Shown piece after piece: positions 55,976 through 64,000 of a DNA stretch of 64,000 nucleotides; position 1 is the first letter of the stretch, and each line of letters starts with the position of its first letter. Location: NCBI GenBank assembly GCA_037367405.1, contig JAZKJV010005553.1, forward strand, positions 186,001-250,000, read 5' to 3'. Both the position numbers and the translations under genes were made by a program. The DNA is from Ottelia alismoides (lineage: Eukaryota > Streptophyta > Magnoliopsida > Alismatales > Hydrocharitaceae). Under the pieces are notes generated by a model. It saw only the letters and a program-made list of their open reading frames with translations, made no database searches and had not been told where the DNA came from.

Positions 55976-57050
55976 TGTAACATCCATATTCTAACAAACC
56001 CGAACTCGTCCGATTTTGGGTTTAATGAACCCAAAAACGTTGTTGGTCAATGCCAAACAACCTAAAACAACCAATTAATCATGAATCAAAACTCGTTCGG
56101 GCGAAATCGACCAAAAATCGATCGCTTCGTAATGCGCACCGTGAAAAGTCGCGATGCAAATTCGGAAACCGCAAAACGAACCGAGACCGTCATTAGATCC
56201 GATTCGACGATATAAGACCAACGGAATTGACCGTTCGTCAATCGGATATCATTTGATATTTTTAAATCACAAAATTTAATCTTAAACAAAAACCGTATCC
56301 GAAAATTTCGGGTATTCAAAACCCGATCGAAAGTATATCAACATTATACTCATATCGATCGTCATTCAGAGACGATCACATCGATATATTGTGCGTCAAA
56401 ATCCGATGTCCGATGTGCGCGTATGATCAACTTTAAGTATGTTAGTTAAAGAGAGAAAATGTAAAAAAAAATATTATTTTTTTACTGTAGCAGACAACAG
56501 TCTGCAGTTCCAGCAAAAAAAATTTTAATTGAAAAAAAAGGTAGCTGCTGGAAAAATCCAGCAGCCTCCACTTGTTTCCCAAACCTCTTTCCACTTATAT
56601 TTTCTTTCCAATCCACTTGGCAACAAACAAGGGACTCACTTCCCTTATAAATATCACCAAGTCTCCTAATTTCTCTAGCCGTAGAAGCCCAAAAAGCTTT
56701 TCCCAAGTTGCTGTCCAGCCACCGAAATAGCAGCTACTGCTGCTTCTTAGCCATATTTGGAGCTCCATCACCTTCTTCTCCTCAATTTCTTCAATATTCT
56801 CAGCAAGAACCCCTCCTCTTCCTCTCATTTTTAGCCATCTGCAACTGCAACTGCAAATTTGCTGCATTCCAGGACATGGAGCTGCTCCAAATCAGCCCTA
56901 CTACAGCTCCCCTTCACTGATGGCTAGAGCTCTTGCTGCAAATTTCAATTTGAAGCACCTACTGTTGCATACTACTCCAAGTGCAGCTGCTGGAGCCTCC
57001 ATTTCAACCCTCCTGCATGCTATTTTAATTCCTAAATTTGGGAATTCTAA
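55976..57050 (+). mobile_element. Possible chromovirus (Del/Tekay-like) LTR
   Basis: Begins TGTAACATCC, like the TGTAACACCC start of these LTRs, and is rich in 'cgatcg', 'cgaaaccg' and 'gatccgattcg' words. A TATA-like 'cttataaatatcacc' at about 56643-56657 is followed by sequence that could be the R/U5 part. No primer site, internal region or second LTR was identified, and the right limit is a guess. The short open frames at 56708-57120 overlap it and have no family match. Confidence 0.35.
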
Positions 57051-57399
57051 GGTACAATCTTATACCCCTTTTTGCTGCCATGCTTGTGCATTCAATACCC
57101 TTCTTTTGTTGCTCTATTGATTGCTTTTGCACAATTTATTCCCTGTTGATTGAGGGTTGGGATTGGAATTAAGAGGAAATTTAAATTTCTGAAATTTTGA
57201 TTTGGAATGCAAATTATATTCTATTGCTGGAGCCAAATTCAGAACTGTAGCAGCTCTTGCATGTTTTATTCTCCTCCATCATGAAGCAAAATTAATATGT
57301 ATCATCCCATTACCCCTTTCTTTTTCTGCCCTACATGTAAATTCTGCTACAAATACGCATTTAATGGTTGGGGGAAATAAGAGTTAGCCTACTTTTAAA

Positions 57400-58925
57400 G
57401 TTTAAACTTAAACAGTCCAAATTTGTATTTGTTATAAAATATGATAAAGTTATTATGCATGTTAATTATGCTATATATAAAGCATGTAATCGAGGAATTC
57501 ATAGATATATGTATATATAACCAAGAATTTTATGGTTATTGATTACTTGCTGACACTAAATATAAATGTATAAATAAGAACTTTCTGGCTAATGTTTACA
57601 AACAGTAAATAAAAATATATATATATATATGTTCAATTTGAAAAGATACTGTAAAGTTTAAAATAAAATTATTTTGATTCAAGGATCTGCTCTGTGCATT
57701 TGTAAAAAAAAATATAGAATGTTAAAAACTAAACTTCTATAAATAGATATACACACACATATGTATGATGGAGAAATGTGGGAAATGTTAACTTCCAATT
57801 GGGAAGTTTTGCATGCACAAAGTCAATTAAGCAAATCAGGTACATTCCTAATTCTAAGGTCTAACATGTTATAATGAAATTAACAAAACTTATAAAATGT
57901 ATAACAAGGAAGGATACTAGCTGTCGGCAAGATCCGTTGATTAAAGTTGGGATTTGCCAGAATTTACCAACCCTCCAAACACTTGAATAGAAATATTACA
58001 CATGAGCAAATACGATCATCCGATACAGCATTGTGAAATCACACTAGAATCTAGTATTGTAAACAACTTGTTCAATGGTGTTATCAAAGTAAAAGTAACC
58101 AGGAACCACCACCTCATGGTTAGATCCATATGACATTCCATTCTCTATGGTCCATTCAGTTCTTCCTCTGTCGTATTTGCTTATAGTTCTCTTTCTAGGC
58201 TAAACTTCCCAGCACTGATACAATAGAGCAAAAAATCCCCCATCTTAACAACTAAATATCCAATCATATAAATGTCAGTCTATTTCTACTATCTGCCGTA
58301 TTTGCTTATAGTTCTCTCTTTCTGGGTTAAATTATGTTTGGTGTTCAGAGGTAATAATATATGACCACAAGGATGGACTATACTCATGGGTTAATCCTTC
58401 AAGTATACTCTACTATCTATTGACATTTCCAATAAGTTCGTCAACCAAAGGACCTCATAAGACACATTATATCAAATAATGTGGATTATTATGAATATAT
58501 TCTATTCAACCTTGAACTAATCTGAAATATGGAGAGTCTTGGGTTCTTGCGTTCGTACTCTACAATTCGATTTTTTTAAAAGCTAATACAAGGGTTGTTG
58601 TTGAGTCAGACAATTGGTTAAGTGATCAATAAAACTTATTGAAATGTTGAGTCTTGACTTTTACCTTCCAAATTCAGTAACTTAGTCACTTAGATCAAAG
58701 ATTTGGTCAGAAGATCAATTGGTAAATGATTTCCAAGTTTGTAGATTAAGAGAGCTAGATCTGTATCAAATATTAATACTCTTCTCTTATGAAGTTGGTA
58801 AATGATTTCCAAGATTGAAGATGAAGAGAGCTAGATCTGTATTACTAATCTCAAAAAGGGAATTGAGAAGGAAAGTAGACAAGCAAATGAAATTGATTGT
58901 GAGTCGGTAATGACTTATAAATTAT
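57400..58925. other. AT-rich intergenic DNA with small duplications
   Basis: A 50-bp block 'ttggtaaatgatttccaag...gagagctagatctgtat' occurs at about 58718-58767 and 58794-58843. 'cgtatttgcttatagttctc' occurs at about 58170 and 58300. No gene signal. Confidence 0.5.
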
Positions 58926-58929
58926 ATTG

Positions 58930-59410
58930 CCGGTCATGGTGGCCTTTTACACCGGACCGTGCGAGGGGGCGGTGACCCTCACCTGGCGGAAGAAAGGAAG
59001 CCCAGTTTGGGCAGCGGCCGCTTAATGCGCGGGTCTAGGATCCCAGTCTCCTTTCGGTTTTTACGCGAGCTCGCAGTGTTTTTACGCCTCGTTGGGATCC
59101 AGACTTTAGACCAGTTCCGCTGACCCTGATTTAGGATACCCAGGCGGGGGATCCTTGGTTTTCAGTTTTACGTACGAGCTCGGTTGCCCGTTACCGGTCG
59201 GGCTGTTTTTCTAGAGTGACTTTTCCGGAAGTCCCTCTCACCCGTCTCAGTGGCGTAGTTGGGGAGTAGACCTATCCCTCTATTGGACCGTCCTTCCAAC
59301 TAGAGGGCGAGACGGAAGAGCCATTTGCAGGCTTCTTCACCGCTTGAGTTTTCTTTCGCCAACAGACGGCGATTCTACATCCAGATCATTCGTATCTACA
59401 TCTATATCTC
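58930..59410. other. GC-rich segment of organelle-like composition (possible NUMT)
   Basis: GC content rises sharply from AT-rich flanks to over half, without repeats or homopolymers, and drops again near 59410. The look is that of plant mitochondrial DNA. One plus-strand frame reads FYTGPCEGAVTLTWRKKGSP and stops soon after (about 58951-59024). I do not recognise the source gene, so this is inference from composition. Confidence 0.35.
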
Positions 59411-60523
59411 ATTATTGAGAGTACATCGGAGAGAGTTACAGTGAAGGTTTGGAGGAAATCACAATTAAAATTGAGTTGATTAGAAGTGACTTTAATCTGA
59501 TTCAAAAACCCTATAAGTTAGTGGACGTGTTGGGAACTTAGTTAGGATGCATTACACAACACCGCATGCCTACGGAGGCCCCCCAACCCTAAGGTACTTT
59601 TAATACCTTAGAGTCATAGTGTGAGGCTACACACAGACCCAAGACCACGGACTATCCACTAACTTAGAAGGAGTAAATAGAATTAAGGATCAAATTCATC
59701 ATCATCATATCAGTCCATTATCGAAAACCATGACATGATCTCAATGACAAGAAAGTAGCCATCAAGTTCCGCAACATGATCTCCAAGACCCAAAATCATG
59801 ATCTTAAAACACATGAAATCTTTATATGTTAGGGTCTTTTATCTAAACTTTATATAAATATATATATATGGGATGAACGGGGAAAAAGGGGAGAACAAAT
59901 GAACTTAGTACCAAACATTTGAAAACCTTTTTACTTATGCAAGTAAATGTAAATAGTGCTTATTCCACCTTTCTACTTGCTCTCTTTTGCACATTAAATT
60001 ACTTGTTATTTATTTTAAGCTACGGGTTTGTATTCACGTTTGTGACTCCTTTTCTTCCTTGCACGCATGGCAGGAAAGGAGTTTATTGTTCAGTAGCTAT
60101 ACAGGTCCCAGAAGACAAGGTCTATACTAGACGGTATGTTATTCTTTTTGTCTCAGTTTTTGTTCGGTTGTTAATGTTATATGCTTCTTTTCTCTTCAGT
60201 TAGATTTTGGGATATACTGTATATACTTTCAGACATTGCACAGGTTGAAAATGAAATGAAAGTTAATGAAATAAATTCTTGGTGACATTTATCTTTATTA
60301 TCTTGTGGTTGTGAATGTGAATGTCGAATGTCACTTGCAAATATATTCATTGCGAAAAATTTTCCCGAACTTTCAGTTACTTAATGCAATATTAATGAAT
60401 GTGGAAATGTGAAGGTGTCGTAAATGGGCACCCGGATCCTGAGGGGTTCACAGAGTTCGATGGTATACATTGCTAATTTATATATTTTATAAAAATCATA
60501 AATAATAAAAAGAATTTTTACAC

Positions 60524-60712
60524 TTGTACCCCTTGAGATTTTACAATTATAGTTATACCCCCTCTCTTTTTTATAATAAGACTTGTGTCCTTTCATTCTT
60601 ACAAAATTCTTAGTGTTGCTCTTCTACTATGATAGTACCGACAACTTTGTAAGAATATAAGGGTATAAGTGTTATTGCAAAAGAGGTAAGGATATAATTA
60701 TAATTGTAAAAT
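60524..60712. repeat. Inverted repeat / fold-back MITE fragment
   Basis: Arms at about 60524-60612 and 60640-60712 share 'gattttacaattatagttat' and 'attcttacaaa' in inverted orientation, about 75-80 bp each. Likely a Mutator-like MITE; the duplication was not resolved. Confidence 0.55.
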
Positions 60713-60720
60713 CTTAGATC

Positions 60721-60806
60721 CCTTGTAATGGTCTAATGGTTGAAGCAGTGTGCTCTCACTCCATTGACTTGGTTTCAACTGAAACTCTCCTTAACTAGTG
60801 AAAAAA
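60721..60806 (+). repeat. tRNA-derived SINE-like repeat, copy 3
   Basis: A-box-like TGGTCTAATGG, then GCTCTCACTCC, a diverged B box GGTTTCAACTG, and the tail CTCCTTAACTAGTGAAAAAAT. See copies at 8225 and 32438. Confidence 0.5.
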
Positions 60807-61559
60807 TGTAGAATCGTGGAGAACAAAAATGTAAAAAGCAATAAAACAAATATAATTTTGAAATGAGCTCGATCGTACTTTCATGTTCATGTCTTATTTT
60901 CGATTTAGATAATTACTTGTACATTTGAATCAATTTTTTTCCAAGAAAAGAAATTGATATCAAGATGATTTGAGATAAATATTATCACGAGGTGAATGCA
61001 GTTTGAAATTTGTCGCAATTGAACAATGAATACACAAAAATCCTGAAAAAAAGGTGGCAGATCTATCATATTTAATTTACAAACAAAAAAAATAAATTTA
61101 ATCAATAATCTCCCTTGAGTTGGATGGAAGTTCTGACAGTGGGAAAGAGGATCCATATATATAGGGACAAATGGTGAGCTTTATTTGGGAAAGAGAAGAC
61201 AAATGGCCTTAGTGACCGTTGGCTTTCTACTTCATACAAATCCTCCCATGGATAAGTTTAGTGGGGGGACATCTGTGCTGTGAATGATGGGCAATTAATT
61301 ATGCCTTACATTTTTTGTTGCGCTTTTTACATTTTTGCCCCTCTTAGCTTCCGTATGTCCCTCACTTTTTTTAAATATCAGTTGTGTATTCACCTTCTTG
61401 CATCATTATTACTTGTGCTCGTTAATTGCTAATTCGCCTCTCAATTTGATATTAAGTTATTGGTAAAAAAGAGGAGTCATGTGCAAAAAAACAGTAATTT
61501 TTTCGTATTCTATCTATTTCCACCCCTTCCTCCTCCAGCACCTATATATCCTGTCCACC

Positions 61560-62090
61560 CATTCCCCCATTGGCCATCCGCCACATCAAGTTATCCCAGA
61601 AGTCATGGGGCAACATCTATATAACCGTTGACCTTTTCCTCCTCTGCATCCTTGAGGACCTACGGGCATCTGGCATCCTGAATGAGACATGCATCTTCCC
61701 TTATCAAGTTCGTAATCGAGGGGCCTTGCGCAGAGGATCATGCGTGGTGATGGGCCAAGCAACCTCTCTTATGTGAGGCTAGTGATACTTGACATGGGCG
61801 CATTGGTTGACAGGAAGAGGCTCAAGGGTGTGATCATTGAGGTCGAAGAGGCTGAACGGGAATGTTATTATCTTCCTAGTTGAAATCCAACCCCTCGTCC
61901 TCCTCCCCCACCCAACCCCTCCGCCCGATCTCCTTCTCCGCCAGACTCTCCACCATGTCTCCTGCAACTCCCTCCCACCAGCCCTTCCACGTATTTAGGA
62001 AGGAGGTTGTCTTCTAATCCAAGGGTAAGGAGGTGTCTTCTAACTCCACCCAAAGATTTGGGAAGAACAACCTCTCAGTTGTACCCCTCT
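61560..62090. other. Moderately GC-rich unique segment, not identified
   Basis: Contains a plus-strand open frame at 61570-61776 (68 codons) and overlapping minus-strand frames, with no recognised motif. Composition differs from both AT-rich flanks, so it could be a gene fragment or a captured segment. Confidence 0.3.
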
Positions 62091-62111
62091 CTCTAAAAAA
62101 ATCCTTAACTA

Positions 62112-63551
62112 GATAATGTTTTGAATAAATCATGATTTACTTCTCCCAATTGACGATTCAAATTAATATTTTTGCAATCGAATTGGAGGTCGAACCGGAA
62201 ACCCTTATCGAAAAAGTTGAATTGGATCAGACCTTAGGATTAATCTGATTTAACTGGATGATGACATCATCATTTTTTTTGAATCAGATTAAATCAAACC
62301 GTGAACAAAAAGTGATTGAACCGGTCGATCAAACCGGCATAAATAAACTCATATATAGAATACATGTTTAAATATAATTCAAATTGTTGATGATTTAATA
62401 CACACATAAAAAGATTGATAAAAAAATTAACAAAGTTAGAAATTTGTAATTTCTTGTATTATCATGCAAATCTTTTCTTAAATAATATATGTATTTTTAT
62501 GTATAAACTTTTGCATCTACATATATTTTAAATGCATACATATAAAAAATAACCACATAGATAAAAGCAAGCATGTGTGAATAAAATTTATATATATATA
62601 TATAACATATGCATATCTACATGGATACATATATGATACGAGAAAATTTGACATGTGCCCATGGCTAAAATGATTTATTTTTTTCAATTAAAATAAAATC
62701 GAATCAGTTGATCTTCATTCATACTATAAAAAAAGTTTGTATTAAAATTTCGGATCATTTGAAGTTCTGAAACACATCCATGAAGTGATGCATATTTCAT
62801 ATCATATGAGTCGTTGATTGTTTATTAATGCCATGATACTATTCACACTAGGAATTTGACATTTTCAACTTAGTGGACACACAAAGTTGCGTGTGTCCAT
62901 GAGCACATATTCCTTGCCCTTTTATGATATACATGCGTTTACATGTAGCTATAAAAAATGCATACAAAATGTAAATATATTACATTATGTATACAATATT
63001 TAGCATATACAACATTAAACACAACACATATATGATATTTAAATTCAATACCGTATAACCGTTATTATAGAATATGTATTATTGGAACCAGTTTATAACA
63101 AGAATTGATTGTAGCAACGTATAATCCCACAAGTCAATCGTTTAACTGCACAAAAAAAAACACTTTTAATAATTGGTATTACATGGTACTGTATAAATTA
63201 AGATGTGCATAACAGTAAAAAAATCTTTTTTTGTGTCAATCGCAAATAGTTTTTCATTATGATAAATGCCAAAAATAAATTGGATAAATTAAAAAATACC
63301 TTGCCTATATATTGATGTGTCTGGTAGTACTAGAAAAAACACTTTTTAAATAAATTCAAACTTGAATTTGGTTGAAATTCGGTTGAATCTGATTGAACCA
63401 GAATTAGATACTGAATTGAACCAGTGGTTGGACTGAAAAATGAGTATTTGAACCAAACTGGTGAAACTCGGATAATTGGACCGATCCAGGTCCGATTCAC
63501 CGATTGAACCGATCGAACCGGTCGGTCCGGCCCAATTTCAAAAACATTGGT
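62112..63551. mobile_element. Possible hAT-like non-autonomous element with 'AACCGG' termini
   Basis: Left end AATGTTTTGAATAAATCATG and inverted right end CCAATGTTTTTGAAATTGGG. The subterminal regions are full of 'gaaccgg', 'cgatcgaaccgg' and 'aaccggaa' words. The 8-bp flanks do not match, so the boundaries are tentative. The centre is AT-rich. Confidence 0.4.
63217..63477 (+). repeat. Direct repeat R2, copy 1 (about 260 bp)
   Basis: Recurs at 63672-63938 with moderate divergence; includes 'ttggataaattaaaaaatac' and 'ggtgaaactcggataat'. Confidence 0.7.
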
Positions 63552-63671
63552 TCAAGTAACTGAAGGGTACAAGTGTTAAAGATGCAAGAAGATATGAGCA
63601 CAGCTGATATTACAAAAGGGGAAGGACATAATTGATATCCCATAAGTGAAGACGAGCATAATTGTAAAAAA

Positions 63672-63938
63672 AACTCTTCTTTATTTTAATTGCAAATAAT
63701 TTTCGTTATGATAAAGGTCAAATTTTATTGGATAAATTAAAAAATACATTGCCTATGTATTGGCGTGTTGGTAACTTGGTTGGAGTATTAAAAAAAATAT
63801 TATTTTAAAATCAAACTTGAATTGAGATTCAAATTTGGTTGAGTCTGAATAATATGGAATTAGATACCGAATTGAACCGGTGGTTGGATTAAAAAATAAA
63901 TATTTGAAGGAGACCGGTGAAACTCGGATAATCGAACT
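63672..63938 (+). repeat. Direct repeat R2, copy 2
   Basis: Ends abruptly at about 63938, where the Copia fragment starts. Confidence 0.7.
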
Positions 63939-64000
63939 GACTTGTAGATGACGAGGATATATCGCTAAGAACTCAAGATGATGTGAAGATCCCGATGGAT
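63939..64000 (+). mobile_element. Copia internal 3' end, cut by the window edge
   Basis: Matches 50604-50660, the last part of the internal region of the gag-only Copia relic ('ttgtagatgacgaggat' ... 'gatgtgaagatc'). The purine tract and LTR should follow outside the window. Confidence 0.7.

Noticed and set aside
56708..57120. Two short plus-strand frames (70 and 66 codons)
   Set aside because: They overlap a possible LTR, have no motif, and one starts where the other ends by chance.

Overview
This is a plant nuclear DNA window, almost certainly from an angiosperm. It is AT-rich and intergenic in character, and most of it is transposable elements at different stages of decay. The plant assignment rests on Copia and Gypsy LTR retrotransposons with tRNA-Met- and tRNA-Asp-type primer sites, plant-type LINEs, hAT, Mutator-like and CACTA derivatives, tRNA-derived SINE-like repeats, a fragment of mitochondrial nad9, and one intron-containing gene of a plant-only membrane protein family. 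I cannot name the species. There is no operon, CRISPR array or rRNA/tRNA gene.

Layout, left half. At 1-240 lies an LTR tail of a Gypsy family that recurs near 11 kb. At 1.08-2.06 kb is a decayed hAT transposase, and at 2.18-3.35 kb a SIRE-like LTR. At 4.44-4.83 kb is a fold-back MITE. At 5.13-6.98 kb is a Mutator-like element whose interior holds a piece of mitochondrial nad9. LINE scraps lie near 7.3-7.9 and 10.3-10.55 kb. A direct repeat pair (9.15-10.04 and 27.92-29.05 kb) brackets an old Gypsy-type element (about 10.6-27.3 kb). That element was hit by two Copia elements of one family (11469-16411 and 19466-23969, both on the minus strand) and one hAT element (18232-19146). The target duplications of all three can be read.

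Layout, right half. At 29.5-31.4 kb are exons of a plant gene with broken frames. A LINE on the minus strand (about 32.56-40.26 kb) is split by a well-preserved Tnt1-like Copia on the plus strand (34006-39749), whose polyprotein is interrupted only by two TAG codons. At 41.02-42.31 kb is a Mutator-like element with a perfect 9-bp target duplication, and at 43.25-43.99 kb a GC-motif-rich hAT element. The only gene that looks intact is on the minus strand at 44.63-46.82 kb: three exons coding for a 242-residue single-pass membrane protein. Downstream are a gag-only Copia relic (48.42-50.94 kb), a 332-bp CACTA derivative, several MITEs (one nested in another), a possible chromovirus LTR near 56 kb, and a GC-rich organelle-like insert at 58.93-59.41 kb.

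Apart from the membrane-protein gene and the broken gene near 30 kb, the content is a record of successive insertions. Their relative order follows from which element interrupts which. No new multi-gene system is visible. The most unusual items are the mitochondrial fragment inside a Mutator-like element, the fully resolved nest in the Gypsy element, and a family of fold-back MITEs sitting in TA-rich sequence.
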